Of a stretch of DNA of 64,000 nucleotides, positions 45,002 through 53,110 are shown piece by piece. The position numbers and the translations under genes were made by a program. The notes under the pieces were generated by a model. The model was not told the origin of the DNA, ran no database searches, and saw only the letters and a list, made by a program, of their open reading frames with translations. Source of the stretch: Chloroflexota bacterium (GTDB taxonomy: Bacteria; Chloroflexota; Anaerolineae; Aggregatilineales; UBA2796); contig JAJPHV010000112.1 in the NCBI GenBank assembly GCA_021325095.1, positions 62,001 through 126,000 on the forward strand, written 5' to 3'. Positions within the stretch are counted from its first letter, which is position 1. Every line of letters begins with the position of its first letter.

Positions 45002-45444
45002 CAGTTCCCCTCTTCCTCGGTGCGCCACCGTGCAATCTCATCGAGTAGCTGGTGTACTCGCGCCGCAGTTTGCTGATCTGGTAAGGTGTCGAGGCTATCG
45101 AGGGTCGCGCCGGCAAAACCGACCAACAGGTTCTCAAGAATATGCCCCACAAAGCGCCGGACAAACTCTTCCTGTGTGAAGTTAGGGTAATAGATATATG
45201 CCTGCTCCTTTTTCTCCGCCCGGAGCAGGTTTTTCTTCGCCAGGCGCGTCATTGTACTCATGACCGACGTGTAAGCAATCCGTCGGCGCTCGTACAAAAT
45301 CTCGAAAACGTCGCGGACGGTTATCCCCTTATCTCTCGGGAGCGCCCAGATAATCTCCATAATATCCGCTTCAAGATCGCCGAGCACTTTGCGGATGCCT
45401 GGGCGATCTGGTCGAAACACGCTAATCTCAGGCTCAATCGACAT
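45001..45444 (-). CDS. BlaI/MecI/CopY-family repressor
   Basis: 147 aa. Winged helix N-terminus (DLEADIMEIIWAL, RRRIAYTSVMSTMTRLAKK) and a C-terminal dimer region. No CopY-type CxC metal hook is present, so it probably responds through the coupled M56 peptidase and not by binding copper itself. Operator candidates TACTATTGnCAATAGTA occur at 33987, 41366 and 45875, the last in its own upstream promoter. Confidence 0.87.
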   Translation of the reverse strand: MSIEPEISVFRPDRPGIRKVLGDLEADIMEIIWALPRDKGITVRDVFEILYERRRIAYTSVMSTMTRLAKKNLLRAEKKEQAYIYYPNFTQEEFVRRFVGHILENLLVGFAGATLDSLDTLPDQQTAARVHQLLDEIARWRTEEEGN

Positions 45445-46040
45445 CTTTGCTTTCCTCCAGTGTCCTAGGCTTAACGCGAATTATGACCGCCATCCTTGTT
45501 GCTCATGACGGCGTTGTGAGTTCCAAAATAGCCAACATCAGGTCGGCTCGGGCCAAAGGCAAGTGACTGAAAGTCCGCAGTTTCCAGCACCACGAATGAA
45601 ATGTCGCAAAATTACTGGTGTCAAGCCTACGTCTTCCAACAACATCAGAAAATGCCATAAGAACGACCACAAGGATGCCAAATCTGCCAATCATGAAGAG
45701 GCACAATACGGTTCGTAATTCGGTGGTTAGCTTTAGAGATCATCGGCTAGACTTCGGCTGGCTCACCAATCTCGCCGGAGCGAAAGGTATCAAATTTCGC
45801 GGACAGGATATACTTCCATCATATGGTGTGGCTGCTTCGCTTTTTTGCATAAGGGAGATTATATTCAAATAGCGTACTATTGGCAATGATAGAGTTGTTG
45901 AGGAGTGTTAAGGCAAATGAACAGTCAATAACCTGAAAGTGCATGTATTCAGACCAACCAGGACACATCAAGGCACAAGAGTTTTGCCGTATCTGTGGGA
46001 AATCTACCACCTCGAAATGTGTCTCATGGATTTCGTTGCA
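45445..46040. other. About 600-bp gap upstream of blaI
   Basis: No credible gene. It holds operator site 3 (45858-45891) whose minus-strand promoter would give blaI a leader of about 410 bases. The rest looks like decayed sequence at the edge of the degenerate redox gene copies. Confidence 0.4.
45858..45891 (-). promoter_or_regulatory. BlaI-type operator and promoter facing blaI (site 3)
   Basis: TACTATTGGCAATGATA (45875-45891) matches sites 1 and 2 with one half-site changed. On the minus strand TTGCCA (45886-45881) and TATAAT (45863-45858) are 17 bases apart, the same spacing as in site 1. The AGATTATAT flank is shared with site 1. The plus-strand -35 is lost here. It suggests autoregulation of blaI-M56. 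Confidence 0.68.
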
Positions 46041-46049
46041 ATCCAATCC

Positions 46050-46487
46050 AGGCTTACGCGGCTTTGTTAGCAATGGTAACTTGGAGGGTGGCCTGGTCAG
46101 GTCGAATGGTCTCTACGTAGAGTGGTGTCTGGCAGGTATTGCATTCGGTCTTCTGCGCCAGCATCGGAATATTCGTCACTGGTGGATTTTCGGTCTACTC
46201 GTGCTTCCGAAAATCTTAATGGGGAATCTCATTGCGACAGCAACATCATCGGCGGACTCGCTCATGGTTCCCACTATGAAAATCGCTGGCGGGCGACTCT
46301 GACGGGAAAGGCCTTGCCGATCTGGTTTTACGTAGGCAATCCGTTCGGCTTATTCAACTCGTGGATACGTTTGATCATGGGCCTGCTGTTCGGTATTGCC
46401 ATTATATGGCTGGCTTTTCCCTATCTGGACCGGTCAATCGGCGAGGCGGCCATGACCTTGCGTGAGAAACCAGCGCGCTCCGTATGA
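46050..46487 (+). pseudogene. Decayed second copy of the DUF2085 gene
   Basis: One frame gives LAGIAFGLLRQHRNIRHWW, matching SGVAFGLLRHRGDVRPLRL of the gene at 1745; from about 46215 another frame gives NRWRATLTGKALPIWFYVGN and LFNSWIRLIMGLLFGIAI, matching its C-terminus. The N-terminal third is missing and at least one frameshift is present. Confidence 0.78.
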
Positions 46488-46541
46488 ACGCCGACGCTTG
46501 CGACTCGTCCTTCACGTGTTCAATGAGGTGCAACTTTGACA

Positions 46542-47123
46542 ATGACTCCTCTGCTTAACAGACGTTTGCGCTATTTTCTGGTTGCCGTGTTCGCTGTCCT
46601 AATGATAGGCATTGGAATACTGCTGATGACTCGACGTACTTCCTCATCGCAGCCACAGTCCCAAAGTACAGATTCATCCAGACTACTGACCTCGTTCACG
46701 CAGAACGGCGTTCACGTTGAAATCCGCCTCGAAAAGGATAGCAATGGTCTAAGCGTGGCTGCTGCGTATCGACCGATAAACGAACGCTTCCACCTATATA
46801 GCAAGGATTTGCCACCTGGTGGGCTGAATGGCCTGGGTAGGCCAACGGTACTGGAAATCTCTGGAAACGGCGTTGAACCGACTGGCGCGCTCCTGGCAAG
46901 CGTGCCGACCATTAAACTGAATGCAACCTGGTCTCAAGAACCAGTGCCTGTTTACCCCGAAGGCCCTGTTACCCTGCGCTTGCCCATCAGGTTCTTGCTA
47001 GACACCACCTCGCCCATCCCCGCTGAACTCTCGCTGACCTACATGACGTGCAGCGATACGATCTGTTTGCCACCCGTCGAAGGAAAAGTTATCCCGATTC
47101 AATTGCCAGCTTTGAATGGCTGA
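46542..47123 (+). CDS. Membrane-anchored DsbD N-terminal-like domain protein
   Basis: 193 aa. One helix (YFLVAVFAVLMIGIGILL) and a domain like DsbD-alpha: RPINERFHLYSKDLPPGG, then YMTCSDTICLPPVE with the spaced Cys pair (CsdtiC) and the typical PP after it. In DsbD this domain hands electrons to periplasmic partners such as CcmG. Here it stands alone, 77 bases before CcmG copy 2 and before a CcdA remnant, so the membrane electron carrier may be lost. GAGG precedes the ATG. Confidence 0.75.
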   Translation: MTPLLNRRLRYFLVAVFAVLMIGIGILLMTRRTSSSQPQSQSTDSSRLLTSFTQNGVHVEIRLEKDSNGLSVAAAYRPINERFHLYSKDLPPGGLNGLGRPTVLEISGNGVEPTGALLASVPTIKLNATWSQEPVPVYPEGPVTLRLPIRFLLDTTSPIPAELSLTYMTCSDTICLPPVEGKVIPIQLPALNG

Positions 47124-47199
47124 TACAGATCGCCTGTTTTCTGAATGTAGCGCCTCAAACCATTGGGGCTGAGATACTCAAGCTAGCGAGTAGGGATTG

Positions 47200-47760
47200 A
47201 TGACCGACATACCGACGACAACGGGAACACCCAGCACAAGTCATAGAGCTAAAGGGCTGCTCTCACTGGTGATCATGCTTGTATCACTCTTGATTGTCAT
47301 CATCCTGGGATTAGGGTTAATACGGGCCAACCAGACTCAGGTGGCTGATGGCGTCGCCCCCGACTTCTCACTGAAGCTGTTTGATGCCCGCATTTTTAGG
47401 TTGAGCGAACAGCGCGGCAAGGTGGTCGTCATTAACTTCTGGGCAAGCTGGTGTGGCCCGTGTCGCGCTGAGGCCCCCGAACTCAACGCGATTTGGGATG
47501 AATATAAAGATCGTGGCGTCGCCATGGTTGGCGTCGATTATCTCGACAATGAATCTGACGCACTTAGGTTCCTAAAGGAATTCCACGTTCAATATCTGAA
47601 CGGCCCCGATATTGAGACAAAAATAGCCAGTGCCTACCGCATCAAAGGTGTGCCGGAGACCTACATTGTCGATAAACAGGGCAACCTGACAATGACGATA
47701 CCAGCCCCGACGACAGCCAACGCCTTGCGCAAGATTCTAGATACCTTGCTGAAGTCATGA
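47200..47760 (+). CDS. CcmG/TlpA-type thioredoxin (copy 2)
   Basis: 186 aa. Helix LLSLVIMLVSLLIVIILGLGL, active site NFWASWCGPCRAEAPELN and cis-proline IKGVPETYIVD. Close paralogue of the gene at 10497. It appears intact, though neighbours on both sides are decayed. The ATG at 47200 directly follows a TTG in the same frame. Confidence 0.87.
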   Translation: MTDIPTTTGTPSTSHRAKGLLSLVIMLVSLLIVIILGLGLIRANQTQVADGVAPDFSLKLFDARIFRLSEQRGKVVVINFWASWCGPCRAEAPELNAIWDEYKDRGVAMVGVDYLDNESDALRFLKEFHVQYLNGPDIETKIASAYRIKGVPETYIVDKQGNLTMTIPAPTTANALRKILDTLLKS

Positions 47761-47823
47761 AAAGGCAAACTATACGAGTATCACGCTGGCAAACTTGGGA
47801 CGGCTGCCAGTGGGCATAGTCTC

Positions 47824-48144
47824 GTGCGAATCGATGGCTTAATGACCTTCGATTTATTGGGACGGTGGCTTCCCTGCATTATAACGGCAATTGTCTTGGA
47901 CCGCGCTCTGGGGCTTTACCGTCATCTCAAACGCTACTTGAATGCGCTCAAAGTTGCCAGCGGGTTGCCGCTGAAGCTGATTGGTGTCCTTGTCTATACA
48001 GGCGAGTTGCAACGTCTCTCCAAATTCGGATCAGCCGGCAACGCGGTGTTTATCGACAAAGTGGAGGAAAACACCATCCAACTGTTTGATGACAACGTAC
48101 TCGTCAGCGATAAGGGCGCTCGTATTTCGGAATCAACGAAGTAG
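47824..48144 (+). pseudogene. C-terminal remnant of a CcdA/DsbD-type membrane protein
   Basis: The reading frame contains LDRALGLYRHLKRYL and LIGVLVYTGELQRLS, which look like the last two helices of CcdA. The earlier helices with the redox Cys are missing and the tail after LSKFG reads into unrelated sequence. CcdA feeds electrons to CcmG/TlpA, so it fits directly after CcmG copy 2. Confidence 0.6.
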
Positions 48145-48187
48145 CGATCCAGGTATTGACGTGGAGCAAGGAGGCGGTATACTTACC

Positions 48188-48218
48188 GTATGCCCACCCC
48201 ACCGGGGAGGGGGTATGC
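48188..48218. promoter_or_regulatory. CsoR-type operator upstream of csoR copy 2
   Basis: GTATGCCCACCCC - ACC - GGGGAGGGGGTATGC is a pseudo-palindrome of C and G tracts flanked by GTAT/TATGC, closely resembling the known CsoR operator of mycobacteria (GTAG-CCCACCCC ... GGGGTGGG). It ends about 10 bases before the csoR start, so it also overlaps the ribosome-binding region. Confidence 0.7.
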
Positions 48219-48228
48219 GAGGAAGAAT

Positions 48229-48507
48229 ATGGAACAAAATGAAAAGGCAGCCCTCATCAACCGCCTCAAGAGCGTCGCCGGACATGTGAGCGGCATCGCC
48301 ACAATGGTTGAGCAAGATCGGTATTGTATTGACCTGATCAAACAGATTCAGGCAGCGCAGGCGGCCCTGGCGAAGGTCAATCAGCTCATTCTCGATAATC
48401 ATCTGCATACCTGCCTCACTACCGCCATCCGAGGTGACAACCCCGACGAGCGTGAGCGCGTGTTGTCCGAAATCAGTGATGTGTTCTCAGTCACCAATCG
48501 TTCCTAA
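48229..48507 (+). CDS. csoR: CsoR-family copper-sensing repressor (copy 2)
   Basis: 92 aa. DUF156 fold with DRYCIDLIKQIQAAQAAL and DNHLHTCLTTAIRG. About two-thirds identical by eye to copy 1 (32650). It starts the plus-strand csoR-copZ-copA series and has a visible CsoR operator immediately upstream. Confidence 0.9.
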   Translation: MEQNEKAALINRLKSVAGHVSGIATMVEQDRYCIDLIKQIQAAQAALAKVNQLILDNHLHTCLTTAIRGDNPDERERVLSEISDVFSVTNRS

Positions 48508-48523
48508 AAGGAGTGAATCGCTC

Positions 48524-48727
48524 ATGGAAAGCAAAACGTTCGTTGTTCCCAACATTAGCTGCAGTCACTGCGTCCATACTATCGAAAGCGAAGTCAGCGA
48601 ACTGCCCGGTGTCAAGACAGTAAAGGCTGACGAGAAAACCAAGGAGGTCACGGTCGAGTGGGGCGATCCCGCGACATGGCAGAAAATCGAAAGCACCTTA
48701 AAGGAGATCGATTATCCGCCTGCCTAA
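48524..48727 (+). CDS. copZ: CopZ-like copper chaperone (copy 2)
   Basis: 67 aa HMA domain with NISCSHCVHTIESEV. AAAAGGAG lies upstream of the ATG. It follows csoR copy 2 by 16 bases and precedes the broken copA copy 2, so it may now serve only CopA copy 1 or another ATPase. Confidence 0.9.
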   Translation: MESKTFVVPNISCSHCVHTIESEVSELPGVKTVKADEKTKEVTVEWGDPATWQKIESTLKEIDYPPA

Positions 48728-48792
48728 GTAACTCAATAGAGACTCAGCCAAGCGTAGTTAATGGTACGCTCGGCATCGATAAGGATTCTGGA

Positions 48793-51249
48793 ATGGCACA
48801 GACTACTCAAAGCGCGCAGCGGCAGGAAATTCTACCAATCACAGGTATGACTTGCGCGAACTGCGCGGCAACGATTGAACGCAATGTTCGTAAGCTGCCT
48901 GGCATCCAAGAAGCGAATGTCAACCTGGCAAATGAACGGCTAAACGTGGTTTATGACCCAACACAGTTAAGCCATGACGACATCGTGGCGCGTGTGCGCA
49001 AGGCAGGCTACGATGTCCCCGCCATAACCCAAGATGAAACGCTGGAAGATGCGGAAGCCAAGGCGCGTCAGGACGAAATCGCCCATCAGCAGCGGCGCTT
49101 GCTTGTCGGGGCGTTATTCACGATTCCTTTGCTGGCCCTGAGTATGGGGCGTGACCTTGGCCTGCTCGGCGCATGGTCGATGTCCGCTTGGGTCAACTAC
49201 CTCTTCTGGCTCTTGGCAACGCCCGTGCAATTCTATACCGGGTGGGACTACTAACCATTGGTGCTAGTACATAGAGATCATATAAGGGTTTCTACGGGTC
49301 AGAATGGATAAAGCTGTGATGTCACAGACGAAAAATAGTGCTTGAGTTTCCATTCCTGTGATTTCATCATCCCTGTTTACCTGTCGGTTTGGCGCTATCA
49401 GACGCTTATTCTACTAGCACCAACGGTTACTACGTGGGCGCATTTAAATCTCTGCGTGGTGGCAGTGCCAACATGGATGTCCTGGTGGCACTCGGCTCAT
49501 CGGTGGCTTACCTCTACAGTGTCTTGGTCACGCTGGGTCTATTTAGCAGCGAATCCGGCATGTCGATGAGTAGTGGCTATCACGTCTACTTCGAGACAGC
49601 GGCGGTCATCATTACCCTGATTGTGCTTGGTAAGCTGCTCGAAGCGCGTGCGAAGGGGCAAACAAGCGAAGCTATCAAGAAGCTCATGGGGATGCGGGCC
49701 AAGACTGCCCGAGTTATCCATCATGGGAATGAAGCCGATATTCCCATTGAACAGGTGATCGTAGGTGATGTAATCTTGGTGCGTCCCGGCGAGAAAATCC
49801 CGGTGGATGGCGTCGTGCTGGAGGGATCTACCGCCATTGATCAGAGCATGATCACGGGAGAGAGTCTCCCGGTCACACGTACCGTTGGTGAGGAAGTTAT
49901 CGGAGCCACGCTCAACAAGCAGGGGTTGATCAAGTTCCGCGCCACGCGGGTTGGACGAGAGACCGCCTTAGCGCAGATCATCCGCCTTGTTGAGCAGGCG
50001 CAGGGGTCTAAAGCACCTATTCAGAAATTGGTTGACCAGGTAGCTGCGATCTTCGTCCCAGCGGTAATTGTGATCGCCCTTCTGACCTTTGGATTGTGGA
50101 TTTTGGGCACACAAGATTTCACTACCAGCCTGATCCGTATGGTCGCAGTCCTGGTGATCGCCTGCCCCTGCGCAATGGGCCTGGCGACCCCGACGGCGAT
50201 CATGGTTGGGGTCGGCAAGGGCGCAGAAAATGGCGTTCTGTTTAAGAACAGCGCCGCGCTGGAAAAAGCGCTCAAGATAAACGCTGTGGTGCTGGATAAG
50301 ACCGGAACGGTGACACGCGGGGAATCAGCCGTAACGGATGTGGTCGTCAGCAAAACGTGGACAAGCGATACTAATCGACTGCTCCAATTGGCAGCATCGG
50401 CAGAACGGGGCAGCGAACACCCGCTCGGCACAGGCAGCAGGACTGGCCCTCAGTGAACCGACGCAGTTTGAAGCCATCTCTGGTTTTGGCCTACAGACTA
50501 TCATCGATAATCACGCCGTTCTGATTGGTAACCGCAAGCTGATGGTGGAACGAAAAGCCGATCTGAATGGGTTAGCGCCCGATGCTGAACGGCTGCAAAA
50601 CGAGGCCAAAACGACCTTGTGGCTGGCGCTCGATCAGCAGGTTGTGGGCGTTCTGGCTGTTGCCGACACTGTAATAGAGGGATCACGCGAAGCGGTGCAG
50701 CAAATGCACGACCTGGGGCTGCAAGTGATCATGATCACGGGCGATAACAAGGCAACAGCAGAAGCCATTGCCAAAGAAGTCGGCATTGATCGCGTCGTAG
50801 CGGAGGTGCTGCCCGCCGACAAAGCGGCGGCTGTCAAGCAACTGCAATCCGAAGGGTTGACGGTGGCGATGGTCGGCGACGGTATTAACGATGCACCAGC
50901 ATTGGCACAAGCGGACGTGGGCATTGCTATTGGCACAGGGACAGATGTTGCTATGGAAGCTGCCGACGTAACCTTGATGAGCGGCGACCTGCGCGGCGTG
51001 TCGCGGGCGATACGCTTGTCGCGCAGCACGATGAATACCATTCGCCAGAATCTCGGTTGGGCCTTTGGCTACAATGTGGCGCTGATCCCGATTTCGATGG
51101 GTATCCTGGCGGCTCTCAATTGGGGGCCGGAGTTTCTGCGCCAGTTGAATCCGATGCTTGCAGCGCTGGCTATGGCTTTTTCGAGCGTCAGTGTTGTAAG
51201 CAATTCGCTGCGCTTGAAAAATGCTCGGCTGGAAGCGAAAAGAGCGTAA
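48793..51249 (+). pseudogene. copA: Copper P-type ATPase (copy 2), twice disrupted
   Basis: The gene has HMA (GMTCANCAATIERNVRKL), CPC (IACPCAMGLATPTAI), DKTGTVTRGESAV and GDGINDAPALAQAD, but a 179-bp insertion at 49251-49429 splits the sequence at GWDY/YVG, and near 50430 about 20 bases are missing compared with copy 1 (HPLG-SAVVKAA-Q becomes HPLGTGS), shifting the frame. Removing the insertion restores the frame exactly. With two independent lesions it is not functional as one protein. Confidence 0.88.
49254..49429. mobile_element. MITE-like inverted-repeat insertion in copA copy 2
   Basis: Ends TAACCATTGGTGCTAGTA (from 49252) and, inverted, TAACCGTTGGTGCTAGTA (to 49429), one mismatch in 18. 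CTA flanks both sides (49251-49253 and 49430-49432), and removing the insert plus one CTA restores the GWDYYVG codons found in copy 1. No coding capacity. Its ends do not match those of the element in IS630 element 1. Confidence 0.8.
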
Positions 51250-51302
51250 GAAGGCCGACAATGCGAAGAGGTCCTACCTAACCCATAAGAAGGAAGGTGC
51301 AA

Positions 51303-51473
51303 ATGAGCAAGGACCCAGTTTGCGGAATGGATGTGGACGAAAAGACGGCGGCAGGTAAATCGGAATATAAGGGGCAAATCTACTATTTCTGCTCTGTCGG
51401 CTGCAAGAAGTCGTTCGACAAGGAGCCAGAAAGGTACATTGGCAAAGAAGCCTCACCGCATAAGCGCCAGTGA
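51303..51473 (+). CDS. YHS-domain small protein
   Basis: 56 aa, too short for many gene finders. It has DPVCGMDVDEKTAAGKS, YYFCSVGCKKSFDKEPERY: the Cys pattern of YHS domains found in copper ATPases and small copper-binding proteins. GAAGGAAGG upstream supports the ATG. It lies directly after copA copy 2 and likely belonged to its operon. Confidence 0.87.
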   Translation: MSKDPVCGMDVDEKTAAGKSEYKGQIYYFCSVGCKKSFDKEPERYIGKEASPHKRQ

Positions 51474-51502
51474 GAGCGGGCCAAGCAATGAATCCTTATA
51501 CC

Positions 51503-51536
51503 TATACCTGGTCAGACGCGATTCTGACCAGGTATA
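51503..51536. terminator. Perfect 14-bp hairpin
   Basis: TATACCTGGTCAGA (51503-51516) and its exact reverse complement (51523-51536) flank the 6-base loop CGCGAT. It lies 30 bases after the YHS gene and just before the next gene, a probable terminator of the copper operon, although no T run follows; an operator for the next gene is the alternative. Confidence 0.55.
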
Positions 51537-51558
51537 ATTGAGAGGCGGCACGTTAACC

Positions 51559-51891
51559 ATGAAGAAAATACCGAATAAACTTCAGGTCTGGGTTGATGCT
51601 CGACAGAAGTATCGTCTCAGCGACGCTCAAATTCAAATGGCCCGCGAGCTGGGGATGAATCCACGCCATTTCGGGAAACTCGCCAACCATCGCCAGGAAA
51701 CGTGGAAAGTTCCGCTGCCGCAGTTTATTGAGTCTCTGTACTTCAAACGTTTCGGGAAAATCGTACCCGACAAAATCGTTTCAATCGAAGATAGCATTGA
51801 CGAACTTGAGCGAAAGAAGGAACCACGACGGGAGAGAAAGCATCAATCTCAGGAATCCCTACCAGCCCCAGTTTCAGAGGAGCCTAGCTGA
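51559..51891 (+). CDS. Conserved hypothetical cytoplasmic protein
   Basis: 110 aa from the ATG at 51559. N-terminal part KLQVWVDARQKYRLSDAQIQ and ARELGMNPRHFGKLANH resembles a small family of helix-turn-helix-like proteins seen in many bacteria without known function; the second half is Lys/Glu/Arg-rich and probably disordered. No signal peptide. Confidence 0.65.
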   Translation: MKKIPNKLQVWVDARQKYRLSDAQIQMARELGMNPRHFGKLANHRQETWKVPLPQFIESLYFKRFGKIVPDKIVSIEDSIDELERKKEPRRERKHQSQESLPAPVSEEPS

Positions 51892-51966
51892 GCATTAACC
51901 TAAACCGACATACGCACGTGCAATCACTTTTACTGACGAAGCGTGTCAGGTGAAAGTAAGGCGTTC

Positions 51967-52383
51967 ATGACAAAGCATCGGGAACTTTGGAAACGATTGA
52001 TGGTTGCCCTGTCGTTCGTCGGCGCTGTCGGGTTGTTATCCGCGTGCAGCGCCACAGCCGACAATGCAGGTCTGAATACACTGCTGAAATTGGACACAAC
52101 TCGCCCCACTTTCGTTTTCTTCTGGGAATCTGGCTGAGGGCCTTGAGTGACCTCTCAGCCCATCGTGCATGGGCTTCAGGTTCAGTACGAAAGTCAGATG
52201 GCTTTCTTGAGTGTCGATGTCTCCACTGCGGAAGGATCACAGGCATTTAGAGCATCACGGCTCGGCGGCCATCCCAGTTTTCTGATTCTCAAGCCTGATG
52301 GTACAGAAGTGTGGCGCGCAGTCGGTCAACAGGATGAAGGCGCCTTGAGAACGGCAATTGAGCGGAGTTTGGCCGCCAAATAG
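51967..52383 (+). CDS. Candidate selenoprotein: thioredoxin-like lipoprotein with U-G-P-U active site
   Basis: 138 residues if both in-frame TGA codons (52135-52137 and 52144-52146) are read as selenocysteine (residues 57 and 60). The signal peptide ends in a lipobox (GAVGLLSACS). The domain is thioredoxin-like: RPTFVFFWESG-U-GP-U-VTSQPIV, then MAFLSVDVSTAEGSQAFRA, cis-proline in LGGHPSFLILKPDGTEVWR, and a final helix. The TGA codons fall exactly where thioredoxins have the two Cys of CGPC, and the GP between them is kept. A SECIS-like hairpin follows (52148-52184). Alternatives: double nonsense mutation at both catalytic codons, which is improbable by chance. The surrounding domain shows no other damage. 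Confidence 0.75.
52148..52184 (+). promoter_or_regulatory. SECIS-like hairpin after the second UGA
   Basis: AGCCCAT (52157-52163) pairs with ATGGGCT (52169-52175) around the loop CGTGC (52164-52168); below it TGACCT (52148-52153) pairs with AGGTTCA (52178-52184) with one bulge. The first loop G is 19 bases after the second UGA and 28 after the first, so one hairpin could serve both codons within the usual 16-37 base range. Folded by eye. Confidence 0.6.
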
Positions 52384-52452
52384 ATTGTAATAATAGGGGC
52401 TGGAAAGCGGTCGCCGTGTCAGGTCCTTGGGGATTCCAAAGAATCATCTTTT

Positions 52453-52482
52453 GGACGGCGTCATGATCTGAGCGCGCCGTCC
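52453..52482. terminator. Hairpin between convergent genes
   Basis: GGACGGCG (52453-52460) and CGCCGTCC (52475-52482) form an 8-bp GC-rich stem between the selenoprotein candidate and the convergent bacterioferritin gene, with TTTT just before it on the plus strand side. A two-way terminator is likely. Confidence 0.55.
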
Positions 52483-52513
52483 AGCTTGTTTCTAAACTCG
52501 AGGATGGTCTGAA

Positions 52514-52993
52514 TTACGCTGTCGCGCCCTTGGTCTGATTGGTCAGATAATTCTCCAGACCCATTTGCTCGATCTGGGCCTGCTGATTCTCAGCCCAGTT
52601 AATATGCCCTTCTTCCATTTTGAGAATCTTGGTGAGGAGATCGACGGTGGACTGGTCGTCAACCTCATGCCCCAGGCGGATGCCAGCATTGTAGGCCGGG
52701 ACTGCCGCCCGTTCAGCATCGAGATCATTGGCGATAATTTCCGACACATTCTTGCCAATTTGCATCGGGTTAAGTTTCGAGACGACAGGTGTGCCTTCAA
52801 GAAAAATAATACGTTGGATAAGCCACTCGGCGTGGTGCATTTCGTCGAACGCTTGCTTCTCGATGGCTTTGTGGAGCCGCTCGTAGCCCCAATTGTCGCA
52901 CATTTCGGAATGCACCATATATTGGTTGATGGCCGTGAGTTCATCGGCCAGGAGTTGGTTCAAGACGATCAGCAGCCTGTCATTGCCCTTCAT
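52514..52993 (-). CDS. bfr: Bacterioferritin
   Basis: 159 aa from the ATG at 52993 (GGAGCAGG-type site upstream). Ferroxidase residues are in LADELTAINQYMVH, AFDEMHHAEWLIQRI and KMEEGHINW, and the haem Met is in FDEMHHAE. The protein forms a 24-subunit shell that stores iron. It is next to mntH, so the block handles Fe/Mn. Confidence 0.93.
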   Translation of the reverse strand: MKGNDRLLIVLNQLLADELTAINQYMVHSEMCDNWGYERLHKAIEKQAFDEMHHAEWLIQRIIFLEGTPVVSKLNPMQIGKNVSEIIANDLDAERAAVPAYNAGIRLGHEVDDQSTVDLLTKILKMEEGHINWAENQQAQIEQMGLENYLTNQTKGATA

Positions 52994-53110
52994 TTCCTGC
53001 TCCTTTCTTGCGCGATCAAGGCGCTCACCAAGGCTGAGGGACAAGATCAATTGCGCCACTCAGTTCAACTATACCACACAGACAGGCTCACTTTGGATGA
53101 GTACGATTAC

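Noticed and set aside
45503..46073. Several 60-85 codon frames on both strands upstream of blaI.
   Set aside because: They overlap each other and the operator region and show no protein-like pattern.
4391..52146. UGA as a sense codon by an alternative genetic code (Trp or Gly).
   Set aside because: Many genes here end cleanly at TGA (for example 1025-1027, 2525-2527, 10437 region neighbours), and TGA inside frames occurs only at redox-active positions.
52147..52383. A separate short gene starting at the GTG after the second TGA.
   Set aside because: It would be the second half of a thioredoxin domain without its active site; the lipobox and first strands are in the same frame upstream.
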